Positions 16,507-26,075 are shown, numbered from the stretch's first letter. The stretch: DNA of 64,000 nt from Akkermansiaceae bacterium UBA6138 (GCA_002422425.1 DIVG01000060.1:35349-99348), one strand, 5' to 3'. Translations and numbers: made by a program. Notes: generated by a model from the sequence alone, not told the origin.

Positions 16507-16964
16507 AGCTAGCGGTGTGGCGAATCGTGAAGGCGAAATACGCCGACACGGCCTTCTCTGGCGAAGGCGCCTCCCGAGCCGGGGGGCGCTGGAACTCGCG
16601 GGGCGAATGGGTCGTTTACACCAGCGGGACGCTCTCGCTTGCGGCGCTCGAGTTGCTCGTGCATCTCAATCCGCCGGTCCATTTCGAATGGGTCGCGCTG
16701 CGGGCGGTGTTCGATGGTGGGTTTGTCGAGAATCTCGATCCCGCTCTTCTCCCCGCAAACTGGCAGCGATTTCCCGGACCCGACGCGACCCGTGCCCTCG
16801 GCGACGAATGGCGGCGCGAGGCCCGATCGGCGGTGCTGGCGGTGCCGAGTGTGATCGTTCCGGGTGAGCCCAACTATCTTCTCAATCCCGCCCATCCTGA
16901 TTTTCGGAAGATCGTCGTGTCCGTGCCTGAGCCTTTTGCTTTCGATTCGCGCTTGTTGCGATAG
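16503..16964 (+). CDS. RES-domain toxin
   Basis: The protein is 153 aa and the RES domain covers nearly all of it. Visible hallmarks are GGRWNSRGEWVVYTSGTLSLAALE, including R29, Y39 and E50, and a later S in the PSVIVPGEPNYLLNPAHP block. Characterised RES toxins degrade or modify NAD+. It overlaps the antitoxin by 4 nt (ATGA), so translation is coupled. All key residues are present, so the pair is probably functional. Confidence 0.93.
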   Translation: MKLAVWRIVKAKYADTAFSGEGASRAGGRWNSRGEWVVYTSGTLSLAALELLVHLNPPVHFEWVALRAVFDGGFVENLDPALLPANWQRFPGPDATRALGDEWRREARSAVLAVPSVIVPGEPNYLLNPAHPDFRKIVVSVPEPFAFDSRLLR

Positions 16965-17025
16965 CAGGGGGGAGAGATCAGCGGCGAGGGAGGCAAAGCC
17001 CGGGCGTGGGATTTCACGGAAGTCA

Positions 17026-17529
17026 TCACTCAATCGCCTCAATGAGACATCCGATCGCCTCGGTTGTCGCCAGGGCGGGCTTTTCCCCCCGCAGGATCGC
17101 GTCGAGGGCATCGCGCAGGTAGGGTTCAGTGACGGTGCGGCGGCGTTCGCCGTAGTCGGCGTAGAGATTGTCGATGCGACCGCGATAGACGACGGCATCC
17201 GAGGTATCAAAGACGGCGACTTCCGGAGTGGTCGTGACGCCGGTTTTCTTCACAAGCGCGTGATCGCGATCAATCGTCGCGCGCAGGGTGAGCGCGTAGC
17301 CTGCGAGGTGTTTTTTCACCTCATCCGCAGTGAGGTCGGGATCGGGGTAGACGAGGAGAAACTCGACCATTTTTCCTCCGTAGGTTTCGTGGAGGCGGTT
17401 CAGTTCGGGTGCGTAGCTGTTCGCAATGGGGCAGTCGACCGCGACAAAGATCATGACCTTGGCGTGCGGTTCAGCGCCCCCGGCGAACGAGGTGCAGGTC
17501 AGGAGAAGCGTGAGCCAGAGTGTTTTCAT
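17026..17529 (-). CDS. Secreted redoxin/thioredoxin-like protein
   Basis: The protein is 167 aa with a signal peptide (about 1-19). A thioredoxin-fold redoxin domain follows with VDCPIANSYAPELNRLHETY where thioredoxins have CxxC; only one cysteine (C32) is present. A second cysteine is in the C-terminal motif EAIGCLIEAIE. This one-cysteine D-C-P-I-x-N-x-Y-x-P pattern is common in verrucomicrobial and planctomycete exported redoxins. Its ATG overlaps the stop of the upstream cytochrome/monooxygenase-like gene (TCAT at 17526-17529), so the two are translationally coupled and probably act together outside the cytoplasm. Confidence 0.82.
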   Translation of the reverse strand: MKTLWLTLLLTCTSFAGGAEPHAKVMIFVAVDCPIANSYAPELNRLHETYGGKMVEFLLVYPDPDLTADEVKKHLAGYALTLRATIDRDHALVKKTGVTTTPEVAVFDTSDAVVYRGRIDNLYADYGERRRTVTEPYLRDALDAILRGEKPALATTEAIGCLIEAIE

Positions 17530-19043
17530 GCGTCACGTTCGGCTTTCAGATCCGCGAGCCAGTCCTTGAGCAATTCGAGCTCGGAGGGGTTGATGGCTCT
17601 GTCCCCGTCTTCGTCGAGTCGCAGGAGCAGGGCCGCACGCAGGCGCTGGGGGAGTTCGGATTCCTGCAGAGAACCGTCTCCGTTCGCATCCAGCTTTTTC
17701 ACGATCGCGGGGAGTTTTTCGAGGACGCCGCCGCTTTTCAATTCACGACCGAGCTGGGCGAAGATTTTGGCCCGCTGGGCTTTGTTGGAGAGATTGAGCC
17801 GTCGGTCATCGCCCGCATCGAGGGCGACACCCACGAGGGTGATGCTGCCCATCTCGTCGGTGGACTCGCGTCCCCACTTGACCCGCTTTGGCGGAGTGTG
17901 AGGATTTTCGGGGTTCTCCGCCGAGTTGTCGTAGGTAATGACGGACTCGATCACGGTGCCGGCGGGCAGGACGACGGGTTCGGCGAAGAAGTAGGTGTCC
18001 TGCCAGTCGAGATCCCAGTCGGGAATGTCGAGGAGGAAGCGCGAGCTGCCGTCGGGGAAGGTCGCGGTCATTTTCATGGTGGTGCAAAGGTAGTGGGCGT
18101 GGCCGCTCACAGAGTAGGCTTCGACGTCGACGGGGAGTTTAAAGTCGTCCCTGATCGTGAAATTGGCCTCGCCCGCGGGGATGTCGATCCCGGCGCTGCG
18201 GCCGAAGCCCGGCGGGACCTGGAGCTCTTCGAGCTTCCGGGAGGGCGGGGTGTCGGTGAGGTAGATGCCGACGGTGGTCTGCTCGAGTTCGGGCTTGCCG
18301 GAGGGATGGAAATGGGTCGAGAGAACGAGGTCCGAGCCCTTTGGCAGAGGTCTCGCGAGATCGCCCGGGAGCTTGCGCGGACTGACCCCGGGGACGTAGC
18401 CGCCGAGCGAGCCGCTCTGGCGGAAAGACATGCCGCTGAAGCCGGGCTTGCCGTCTTTGCCATCGAGCTGTCGGGCGGTGCCGCTGTCGTCGAGGAAGTA
18501 GAGGGAATGGTGGACGACATGGCGTGCCGAGGGGCGCAGTTCGATCGCCTTGACCCATTTGTCCTCCGGGAGATCGAGCGGCAGGACGAAGTTGCGGTAG
18601 ATGTCGGGACCCTCTGCGGGAACCTCATAGGCCGCTCCCATTTTTACCACGAGATCGGGTTCGCCGAGCTGCCAGCCCTGAGTGAAGGCGGGCATCGCGG
18701 GCGCTTCGGCGGGATCGCCCTCGGGTTTGCCGGCGGCGACCCAGCGATCGATCAGGGTGATCTGTTCCGGTGAGAGGCGGCGCACATCGAGGAAGTCGGT
18801 GACCGCGTCATTGGCGTGCCAGGGCGGCATGTAGCGGTCATTGACGACGCGGCTGATCGTGAGCGCTTTCCGGGAGACCTCGGTATAGTTGGTCAGGGGG
18901 AAAGGGGCGGCTTCGCCTTCGCGGTGGCAACTGGTGCAGTTCGCGTAGACGATGGGGGCGATGTCGAGGTGGTAAGTCACCGCTTCGTCGGCGGCGGAGG
19001 CGAGCAGGGGAGCGAAGACGAGGAGGGGGAGAAAAGGCTTCAT
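17526..19043 (-). CDS. Exported cytochrome c / copper type II monooxygenase-like protein with EF-hands
   Basis: The protein is 505 aa. A signal peptide (about 1-18) precedes a single-heme domain with CTSCH (C36, C39, H40) and REGEAAPFPLTNY. The middle region (about 130-380) resembles copper type II ascorbate-dependent monooxygenases, with ARHVVHHSLYFLD, LVLSTHFHPSGK and SGHAHYLCTTMKM as likely copper-binding histidines. The C-terminus has two EF-hand-like loops (DANGDGSLQESE and DEDGDRAINPSE). The domain order is typical of PVC bacteria; substrate unknown. I chose ATG 19043 because it starts the signal peptide. It is coupled to the redoxin gene. Confidence 0.85.
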   Translation of the reverse strand: MKPFLPLLVFAPLLASAADEAVTYHLDIAPIVYANCTSCHREGEAAPFPLTNYTEVSRKALTISRVVNDRYMPPWHANDAVTDFLDVRRLSPEQITLIDRWVAAGKPEGDPAEAPAMPAFTQGWQLGEPDLVVKMGAAYEVPAEGPDIYRNFVLPLDLPEDKWVKAIELRPSARHVVHHSLYFLDDSGTARQLDGKDGKPGFSGMSFRQSGSLGGYVPGVSPRKLPGDLARPLPKGSDLVLSTHFHPSGKPELEQTTVGIYLTDTPPSRKLEELQVPPGFGRSAGIDIPAGEANFTIRDDFKLPVDVEAYSVSGHAHYLCTTMKMTATFPDGSSRFLLDIPDWDLDWQDTYFFAEPVVLPAGTVIESVITYDNSAENPENPHTPPKRVKWGRESTDEMGSITLVGVALDAGDDRRLNLSNKAQRAKIFAQLGRELKSGGVLEKLPAIVKKLDANGDGSLQESELPQRLRAALLLRLDEDGDRAINPSELELLKDWLADLKAERDA

Positions 19044-19158
19044 GCAGAATTCGTAGGGAAGAGACGGCGGGATCGGGTAAGCGGTTACGCGTTCCCGCAA
19101 AAACGGAAAAAGCATTTTATGGCAGGCGCGAATTCCGGTATAGGATCATGAGCCCGCC

Positions 19159-20346
19159 ATGAGATTTATTCTTTCCTTCGTTTTCGCCCTGTCTGTCTTT
19201 ATCGGCATCGCCCGTTCCCGGGAGCCCGCTCCAGCGGTGATCGAAATGGGGACGCGCGGGGTGCCGAATTTCATTGCAAGGCTTGAGAAAGAGCAAAAAG
19301 CCCACGTCGCCTTTTTTGGTGGATCAATCACGCAGAACAAGACCGGCCACACGAAGATGGTGCCGGACTGGCTCGAAGCGCAGTGGCCGCAGGTCGAGTT
19401 CACCTTCACCAACGCGGGTCTCAGCTCGACCTGCTCGACGACGGGAGCCTTCCGTGCCGACCGCGATGTCTTTTCAAAAGGGCAGGTCGACCTGCTCGTC
19501 GTGGAGTTCGCGGTCAATGACGATCAGGACGCAAAGCATGATCGAGCAACGGCAATTCGAGGGCTCGAGGGAATCATCCGCCAGTATTTTGAAGCTAATC
19601 CGACCGGAGATGTTATCTCGGTGCAGTTCGTTAACCCGGGGATTCTCGCCAAAGCGCAGGCCGGCGAAGAGGCCGTCAGCGTCGCCGCGCACAAGGCGGT
19701 GGCGCGTCATTACGATGTCCCCATCGTTGACGTCGGTCTTGCCCTCGCCCGCGAGATTGCGTCCGGGAAGATGACCTGGGAGGCGGATTACAAGGACACG
19801 CATCCGAACCCGACCGGGTATCAGTTCGCCTCGGATCTGATCACCAAAGTCATCGCCGATACGATCTCGGGCGAAACACCGCAGACGTTCACTCTGCCCG
19901 AGCCGCTCGATCCCTTGTCTTACTCGGGTGCGATGATGATCGATCCTCAGGTCTTCAGCTGGCTCGGCGGATGGAAATACGAGACGGTCTCGCCCGAACT
20001 CCTCCCGATGGGGAGTATCAGGGCGGACTACACCTCGTTCAAGGCGCTGCGATCCGACGGAGCGGGGGACTACCTTTATCACACCTTTTCGGGGACCATG
20101 CTCGGTGCCTTCGTCCTCGCCGGGCCCGATGCCGGTATCCTCGAAGTGAGCATTGACGGAGGCGATTGGACGAAAGTGGATCTCTATCACGAGCACAGCA
20201 AAGGCCTTAATTACCCGCGCAGCGTCATCCTCGCCGACGGCCTGACAAAGTCCTATCACACCTCCGCGATCCGAGTCGCCGAGGAGAGGAATCCGCAGAG
20301 CAAAGGGAACACGGCGACGATTGTGTACTTTGAGGTGAATGAGTGA
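19159..20346 (+). CDS. Secreted SGNH/GDSL hydrolase
   Basis: The protein is 395 aa. A signal peptide (about 1-20) precedes an SGNH esterase domain. Block I is FFGGSITQN with nucleophile S56, block II the G of TNAGLSS, block III VEFAVND, and block V DTHPNPTGY with the catalytic D and H. The C-terminal third (about 260-395) is beta-rich with an ETVSPELLPMGSI start and has no catalytic motif; it may be a second, binding domain. It probably removes acyl groups from polysaccharides in the periplasm. It is divergent from the cytochrome gene, 115 nt away. Confidence 0.87.
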   Translation: MRFILSFVFALSVFIGIARSREPAPAVIEMGTRGVPNFIARLEKEQKAHVAFFGGSITQNKTGHTKMVPDWLEAQWPQVEFTFTNAGLSSTCSTTGAFRADRDVFSKGQVDLLVVEFAVNDDQDAKHDRATAIRGLEGIIRQYFEANPTGDVISVQFVNPGILAKAQAGEEAVSVAAHKAVARHYDVPIVDVGLALAREIASGKMTWEADYKDTHPNPTGYQFASDLITKVIADTISGETPQTFTLPEPLDPLSYSGAMMIDPQVFSWLGGWKYETVSPELLPMGSIRADYTSFKALRSDGAGDYLYHTFSGTMLGAFVLAGPDAGILEVSIDGGDWTKVDLYHEHSKGLNYPRSVILADGLTKSYHTSAIRVAEERNPQSKGNTATIVYFEVNE

Positions 20347-20558
20347 GCCGGCGGCTGAAATGGGTGCCGGTCTTCTCCTCGTGCCTGCGTGAAGAATCAC
20401 GCTGGAAGATGAATGGTGCGTGAGTTACCAATACCCCTTGGCCATCACCCAGCAAATCCTTACCGGTACAGAGGGGAATCCCGTCGCTGACTGTAGCTGT
20501 GATGCACCAAAGTCGCCGTCCGGACTATTGGGAAGCACGCGAAAAAACGCCGAATATC

Positions 20559-21650
20559 CTACGCCAAAAACGTCGCGCGGCGCTTACGCACTGCCGTCGC
20601 GAGATCCTTCACCATTTCGACGGTGGTTTCCCATCCGACGCAGGAGTCGGTCACGCTGAGGCCGTACTCGAGTTTGTCGAGATCGGGGACGAGCTTCTGG
20701 GCCCCCTCTTTGAGGTGGCTCTCGATCATGACGGCGCGGATCGAGGAATCGCCTCCGGCGATCTGCGACCCGAGAACGGCGCTCACTTTGGGCTGGTTGC
20801 GGTAGTCCTTTTCGCTGTTGGCGTGACTGCAATCGACCATGATGGCCGGCTCAAGTCCCTTTGCCTCAAGGGCCTTGCGAACTTCGCGAACGCTCTCGTG
20901 ATCGTAGTTTGTCCCCGTGACGGCACCGCCTCGCAGGATGATGTGACAGGTATCGTTGCCGCGTGTCGAAATGATGGCGCTGTCCCCCGACTTCGTTACG
21001 GAAAGAAAGCGGTGCGGTTGTGCGGCGGCCTGAATGGCGTCGATCGCGATCTGGTAGTTCCCGCTGGTTCCGTTCTTGAATCCAACCGGCATGCTGAGAC
21101 CGGAGGCGAGCTCACGGTGGAGCTGGCATTCGGTAGTGCGGGCACCGATCGCGCCCCAGCTGATGAGATCGGCGTAAAACTGAGGGCTGATCGTGTCAAG
21201 GAACTCCGTCCCCGCCGCCATGCCCTTCTCGGCAATTTGCAGGAGAAGCCGACGGGCGATCGTGAGGCCTTCGTTAATGTCGTAGGATTCGTCGAGATGC
21301 GGATCGTTGATGAGGCCCTTCCAACCGACCGTGGTGCGTGGTTTTTCAAAGTAGACCCGCATAATGACGAGGACGTCACCAGAGACCTTTCCAGCGAGCT
21401 CGACGAGGCGATCCGCATATTCCAGAGCTGCCTTCGGATCGTGGATAGAGCAGGGGCCAACAATGGCGAGGACCCGATCGTCGCGCCCGGCAAGGATGTC
21501 GGCGATAGCCTGCCGCGCCCTCGCGACGGTGCGCTCTGCTTCCGGGGAGACAGGAATCTCCTCCATCAGGATGGTAGGTGCAATGAGCTGGCGGGTGCTG
21601 GCGATGCGAACGTCGTCGAGTGGAATTGACATGGGGCGGGGAATAAGCAT
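20559..21650 (-). CDS. 3-deoxy-7-phosphoheptulonate (DAHP) synthase, class I AroG type
   Basis: It condenses phosphoenolpyruvate and erythrose 4-phosphate, the first step of the shikimate pathway. The protein (363 aa) carries the class I blocks IVGPCSIHDPKAALEYADRL, MRVYFEKPRTTVGWKGLIND, SWGAIGARTTECQLHRELAS, GFKNGTSGN and VDCSHANSEKDY. I chose ATG 21650 because GGGAG lies about 8 nt upstream on the minus strand; ATG 21632 is the alternative. Which feedback class (Phe, Tyr or Trp) applies cannot be read from the sequence, so no symbol is given. Confidence 0.94.
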   Translation of the reverse strand: MLIPRPMSIPLDDVRIASTRQLIAPTILMEEIPVSPEAERTVARARQAIADILAGRDDRVLAIVGPCSIHDPKAALEYADRLVELAGKVSGDVLVIMRVYFEKPRTTVGWKGLINDPHLDESYDINEGLTIARRLLLQIAEKGMAAGTEFLDTISPQFYADLISWGAIGARTTECQLHRELASGLSMPVGFKNGTSGNYQIAIDAIQAAAQPHRFLSVTKSGDSAIISTRGNDTCHIILRGGAVTGTNYDHESVREVRKALEAKGLEPAIMVDCSHANSEKDYRNQPKVSAVLGSQIAGGDSSIRAVMIESHLKEGAQKLVPDLDKLEYGLSVTDSCVGWETTVEMVKDLATAVRKRRATFLA

Positions 21651-21760
21651 CGTAATGTCTCCCGTTGAAAGGGGAAAATAACCTAATTTCCCGGGCGGGA
21701 CTCGGGGAAATCGTTTTCGTTGATTGAGTAAGGGTAAATCCGGCTTTAGCCTGAAAGGCA

Positions 21761-22888
21761 ATGAACGAACGCGCTCACCTTCGCAAAGACCCCCGGGATT
21801 TTACGGGCGGTGCCATCATGGGGCTACCTGCGGGCCCGGGCACCACGGGGGACAGGCGGTTTGATGACCGCATCAAGGTTCTTGTTGAGGATTGGTGCCA
21901 GGGGCCCGCCTGCCCGCTCGTTCGCGAGATGATCGTCTCGGCGCTGAAGATGGGCCGCGACGGTATTGGCCAAGGCGACATGAAGCTCTACAGCCGCGCC
22001 CTCAAAGAGATGAGGCGATCCAGTCTCGTTTTCGGCCCGTATGAGGATGAGCGTAAGCTTTCCATTTTCGGCAGCGCCCGCACGAAACCGAGCGAGCCCG
22101 AGTTCAGGGCAGCGGTGGTTTTTGCAAAAAAAATGCGCGAGGCGGGGTTTATGTCGATAACGGGGGCGGGCCCCGGGATTATGGAGGCGGCTCAGGAAGG
22201 TTCGGGGCGCGACAGCAGCTTCGGACTGAACATCAAGCTGCCTTTCGAGCAGGAGGCGAATCCCACCATCCTCGGAGACGAGAAGCTGATTAATTTCAAT
22301 TACTTTTTCACCCGGAAGCTTGCCTTCGTGAAGGAAAGTGATGCCATTGCCGCTTTTCCCGGCGGTTTTGGCACCATGGACGAGCTCTTCGAAGTGTTGA
22401 CCCTGATCCAGACAGGCAAGGCTCAGGTCGTACCGATTGTGCTGGTCGATGCCGTGGGGGGTACCTATTGGAAAACGTGGCTTCGATTTGTAAAGGAGCA
22501 CCTTTTACGGCTCGATCTTATTTCGGAGGATGACTTCCATCTCTTTAAAGTGACCGACGATCTCGACGAAGCGGTCGAGGAAATCACCGGTTTTTACCGG
22601 AACTTTCACAGCTACCGATATGTCGGGAAACGTCTCGTGATGCGACTCCAGCGGGCGGTAACACCGGAATTGATCGGGAAGCTGAACGAGGATTTCGCGG
22701 ACCTGATTGAAGAAGGGTCTTACCACACGTGCGAGGCGATGCCGCAGGAGGCCGACGAACCCCACCTGAAAGACCTGCCGCGTCTTATCTGCACGAAAAA
22801 GCGGGGGCTGGCGGGGCGCTTTCGGCAGATGATTGATTTCGTGAACGCCCACCCGGCATCTATTCCGAACCAGACCCGCCATGCCTGA
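21761..22888 (+). CDS. LOG-family nucleotide-binding protein (TIGR00730-like)
   Basis: The protein is 375 aa. The central Rossmann domain (about 95-285) carries SIFGSARTKPSEPEFRAA, ITGAGPGIMEAAQEGS and the family signature PGGFGTMDELFEVLTLIQTGK. LOG proteins of this type hydrolyse nucleoside 5'-monophosphates to a base and ribose 5-phosphate. The N-terminal 90 and C-terminal 90 residues extend beyond the minimal family, a long form closer to PpnN-like proteins. It overlaps rnhB by 8 nt. Confidence 0.9.
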   Translation: MNERAHLRKDPRDFTGGAIMGLPAGPGTTGDRRFDDRIKVLVEDWCQGPACPLVREMIVSALKMGRDGIGQGDMKLYSRALKEMRRSSLVFGPYEDERKLSIFGSARTKPSEPEFRAAVVFAKKMREAGFMSITGAGPGIMEAAQEGSGRDSSFGLNIKLPFEQEANPTILGDEKLINFNYFFTRKLAFVKESDAIAAFPGGFGTMDELFEVLTLIQTGKAQVVPIVLVDAVGGTYWKTWLRFVKEHLLRLDLISEDDFHLFKVTDDLDEAVEEITGFYRNFHSYRYVGKRLVMRLQRAVTPELIGKLNEDFADLIEEGSYHTCEAMPQEADEPHLKDLPRLICTKKRGLAGRFRQMIDFVNAHPASIPNQTRHA

Positions 22889-23498
22889 TCTTTCTCACGA
22901 AATCAAACTCCGTCATGAAGGCTTCCGCCGTATTGCCGGGATCGACGAGGCAGGACGGGGGCCTCTCGCCGGGCCAGTCACGGCGGGAGCGGTTGTGCTG
23001 CCCGACGGCTATCGCCATGATATTCTCAACGACTCCAAAAAGCTCTCCGAAAAGCAACGCGAAGCTCTTTATGCCGAGCTCGCTGCCGATGATCGCCTGC
23101 ACTGGGCGGCTGCCTGTGTCGAGGCGGACGAGATTGATCGCAGCAACATTCTTCGCGCGACATGGCGGGCGATGAGCCTGGCCTTTACGCGGCTGGGTGG
23201 CGCGGCTGATATCGCGCTGATCGACGGTCGGCCGGTGGTCGACTTTCCCGGCGAACATCGCGCTCTCGTGAAAGGAGACTCCCTCAGTCTGTCCATTGCT
23301 GCCGCGAGCATTATTGCCAAAGTCCAGCGCGACCGGATCATGGTCGGGTATGCGAGCCTTTACCCTGAATACGGGTTCGAGCGCCATAAGGGGTATGGCA
23401 CCGCGCAGCATCTCGCGGCTCTGCGTAAACACGGGCCCTGCCCGATCCACCGACGCAGTTTTGCCCCGGTTTCCCAGATCGAATTCAATTTCCCGTGA
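22881..23498 (+). CDS. rnhB: Ribonuclease HII
   Basis: It removes RNA from RNA-DNA hybrids, including single ribonucleotides. The protein (205 aa) has GIDEAGRGPLAGPV with the catalytic D-E pair, DSKKLSEKQRE, a further acidic residue in ALIDGRP, and KGDSLSLSIAAASIIAKVQRDR followed by YGFERHKGYGT. All active-site residues are present. It overlaps the LOG gene upstream and yraN downstream (GTGA at 23495-23498), an arrangement typical of rnhB-yraN operons. Confidence 0.97.
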   Translation: MPDLSHEIKLRHEGFRRIAGIDEAGRGPLAGPVTAGAVVLPDGYRHDILNDSKKLSEKQREALYAELAADDRLHWAAACVEADEIDRSNILRATWRAMSLAFTRLGGAADIALIDGRPVVDFPGEHRALVKGDSLSLSIAAASIIAKVQRDRIMVGYASLYPEYGFERHKGYGTAQHLAALRKHGPCPIHRRSFAPVSQIEFNFP

Positions 23499-23971
23499 GA
23501 CTGCTTTACCAAATCTACTTTCGCCATTGCGACCGGGAACTCGATTGCATCCCCGTGCTTCCCGACCGCACTACGATCTCCGCAGGCGAATGGAACGCCC
23601 TCGTCGGCCGCACCGGGGAACGTCTCGCTGGAAAGTTTCTCTGGCGAACCGGTAAAAAAGTGTTGTACCGGAATTTCAGAGCCAAGGGAGGGGGCGAAAT
23701 CGACCTCGTCTATCGTGATGGCGCGATCCTTGTTTTCGCCGAAGTGAAAACAAGGAGCCGCGGTGAATTTGGCGACCCCGCGCGAGCGGTCGATCGCGCC
23801 AAGCAAAAACTAATCATCCGGGGGGCGAACGCATGGTTGCGCGAGCTCAACCAGAGCGGGATCCTCTTCCGCTTCGACGTGATCGAGGTGATCCTAGCGG
23901 CGGGAGAGAGGCCTCAGGTCCGGGTCAGTGAAGGGGCCTTTACAACTCCGCAGGCCGGTTTGGGAATGTGA
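23495..23971 (+). CDS. yraN: YraN/UPF0102 family nuclease-like protein
   Basis: The protein is 158 aa from GTG 23495, which overlaps the rnhB stop. The UPF0102 domain begins near residue 37 (GRTGERLAGKFLWRTG) with the PD-(D/E)XK core GGGEIDLVYRDGAILVFAEVKTRS (split E-x-D and E-x-K). The N-terminal 35 residues are not in most homologues, so an internal start is possible, but none has a clear ribosome binding site. Function of the family is unproven; a Holliday-junction-like nuclease fold is established. Confidence 0.88.
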   Translation: MRLLYQIYFRHCDRELDCIPVLPDRTTISAGEWNALVGRTGERLAGKFLWRTGKKVLYRNFRAKGGGEIDLVYRDGAILVFAEVKTRSRGEFGDPARAVDRAKQKLIIRGANAWLRELNQSGILFRFDVIEVILAAGERPQVRVSEGAFTTPQAGLGM

Positions 23972-24009
23972 TCCGATCGTAAGGACCCTTTGGGCCCCGG
24001 CCCGTCCTA

Positions 24010-25767
24010 TCAGGCTGCACCCCGCGCGGCGGCGCGGGCAGCGTCGCGGTCGAAGAAGGTTTCCATACGGTGGTTGAGGTCATCGTAGAAAGTCTCGGCA
24101 AAACGCTCGAGGCGTTTCTCGCGATTTTTTGTACGGGCGTTCTTCTCGTCGGCAAGTCGCGTTTTTTCGAGCTCAATGCGCTCCTCAAAGGCGGTTTCGA
24201 GATCGAGAAGGTTTTCCATGAAGGCCTTTGCGGCCCGCGAGCTGTCAATCCCGTCGATTACGGCGCGCTCAAGAGGTTTGTTCTGGGTTAGGTGAAGGAG
24301 GCGCCCGTCCGAGAGATCGTCCATATACTGGTTGTAGCTCTTCAGCCAAGCTTGGCGCTCGCGGGCGTAACGCACCTCGTCCCGATCCACAAGGGCGTCG
24401 TAAGGCCCGGGCTGGGAGAAAAATTTCACGACGAGAGGGATCGTATCAATTAGCATAAAGAGTCCGGCGAGGACAAAATAAGCGATAAGGGCGAATTGGC
24501 CGCCTTCGCTGTTCTGATCGAAAAGACTGTGCAGCGCGAGGGTCTGGGTGAGAATGTCGCGGCGAGGCTCGGCGGCGATGTCGGCGATTCTATCCTGCTC
24601 CTGCAGGGCGATTGCCGCGATCTCGCTCTGAAGTCGGCCGAGCTCGGCGAGTCGTGTGTCGATCTGGGCGGTGATGGTCGCACGGATGGTGTTCTGTTGA
24701 TCGACGAACTGCACGGCCTGGGACTGCTGCACCTGACGCTTGAGATCGGCAACCCGGTCACGTTCCTCCTTGCGGCGCTCGGCTTTCGCGGCGGCGATGC
24801 CCACGAACTCGCCCTTGATGCTTTCCTCAGTCTCTTTGACGCGGGCGGCAAGGTCATTGCGTTGGCTGGTGAGGTAAGCGAGCGTTTCGCTCATTCGCTT
24901 TGCCTCGTCGCGGCGCCAGGCGAGTTGATCGGCCTGGATGCTCTTAGCCCTCGGTCCGAGGCCAACGATGCCACTGCGCTGACCGTTGACCTCTCGTTCG
25001 AATTCTTTCTGCCATGAGTCGAGTTCCGCCTGCAAAGCGGTGTATTTGCCCTGTTCTCCAGCGAATTCTTTGTCCAGTTCACCTATCTTCGTGGCGTCAG
25101 CAAGGGTTTCCGCCGTGATGCGGGCGGTCATTTGGGCGCGGAGCTCGTCGTCAAGGTCGGCGAGAGGATCGGATAATCCCGCTGAGGCATCTTCGACAAG
25201 GAACTCAGCGGAGAAAGTCCTCTCAAAATGGGCGCGCTGCTCGGCGATTTGGCTTTCAAGCTCGGCAACTTTGCTCTCCACGGTCGCTTTCTCGGCATTG
25301 GCGGTGAGCCGCACCGCCTCGATCTCGGCCTGGCGATCGCTTTCGACCACACTGGTGATCGTGTCGTTAAAGAGGAGAAGGGTGAGGGGATGGGAGATCG
25401 TCACCCCCATGAGACCCGCCACAACAATCCTTAGAAAAAACTGACTGACTTTACGGTGAAATTTCTGGTAGGAGCGGTAGATCGAGAGGAGTGCCCGGTC
25501 AATCGTCATGATGATGAGGCCCCAGGCGAAAGCGATGGGCACAATGATGTTCCAATTGTCCGTCAAGGTAGAGAGGGCGTAGCCGCAGGCGATAAAGGCG
25601 AAAACCGAAGGAACCAGAACGGTCGCCCCGAAGGCGACATACTTGCGCTGCTCCCACCCGGGGCACTGCTCAAGAGTCTCTGCTCCCGCCCCCGAGAGCC
25701 AGAAGAAGAAATGTTTAAGCGGGTGGCGCGAGCGCGGATGCTGAGACGTCGAATAGCTGGTGTTCAT
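24010..25767 (-). CDS. DUF4407 membrane protein with long coiled coil
   Basis: The protein is 585 aa. Four hydrophobic segments are visible: two near the N-terminus (about 50-100), one at about 125-145 (IVVAGLMGVTISHPLTLLLF), and one at about 425-445 (IAYFVLAGLFMLIDTIPLVV). Between the third and fourth lies a 270-residue charged region with heptad-like spacing (VESKVAELESQIAEQRAHFE onward), a long coiled coil. This is the DUF4407 layout. The family is widespread in Bacteroidota and Verrucomicrobiota and its function is unknown. It is a single gene with its own upstream region of 308 nt. Confidence 0.87.
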   Translation of the reverse strand: MNTSYSTSQHPRSRHPLKHFFFWLSGAGAETLEQCPGWEQRKYVAFGATVLVPSVFAFIACGYALSTLTDNWNIIVPIAFAWGLIIMTIDRALLSIYRSYQKFHRKVSQFFLRIVVAGLMGVTISHPLTLLLFNDTITSVVESDRQAEIEAVRLTANAEKATVESKVAELESQIAEQRAHFERTFSAEFLVEDASAGLSDPLADLDDELRAQMTARITAETLADATKIGELDKEFAGEQGKYTALQAELDSWQKEFEREVNGQRSGIVGLGPRAKSIQADQLAWRRDEAKRMSETLAYLTSQRNDLAARVKETEESIKGEFVGIAAAKAERRKEERDRVADLKRQVQQSQAVQFVDQQNTIRATITAQIDTRLAELGRLQSEIAAIALQEQDRIADIAAEPRRDILTQTLALHSLFDQNSEGGQFALIAYFVLAGLFMLIDTIPLVVKFFSQPGPYDALVDRDEVRYARERQAWLKSYNQYMDDLSDGRLLHLTQNKPLERAVIDGIDSSRAAKAFMENLLDLETAFEERIELEKTRLADEKNARTKNREKRLERFAETFYDDLNHRMETFFDRDAARAAARGAA

Positions 25768-26075
25768 GGCGCGTTGCAGGGTTAGGCGGTTGGGGTGCTG
25801 TCTTCAATCGTGCACCGCAGGACGGTGCAAAGGGAATTCTCAGAGAAAATACTTAAGAAACCTTGACATCATGTAAACATTTATTTTCATCTTAATAGTA
25901 GCTCTTTAGAGTACCGGTTTTGCCATTCGGCGGTCTTCTTGCCGTCAGGCGGGCGGTCTCTCCTCCCGGAGGCGAGGGTCCGGCGTGCTCCCTGTAATTG
26001 AAATCGATGTTTTGCTCTTAAAGGGAAGCGTGAATTTGGATCGCATTATTCTTGAGTTGTCTTAACCTTTCCGTG
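25768..26075. other. 308-bp intergenic region between divergent genes
   Basis: No gene is visible. The left part is AT-rich (25840-25920) and contains TTGACA at 25863-25868 on the plus strand without a convincing -10 box at normal spacing. It must hold the promoters for the DUF4407 gene (minus) and the ABC-like gene (plus), but I cannot place either with confidence. Confidence 0.5.
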
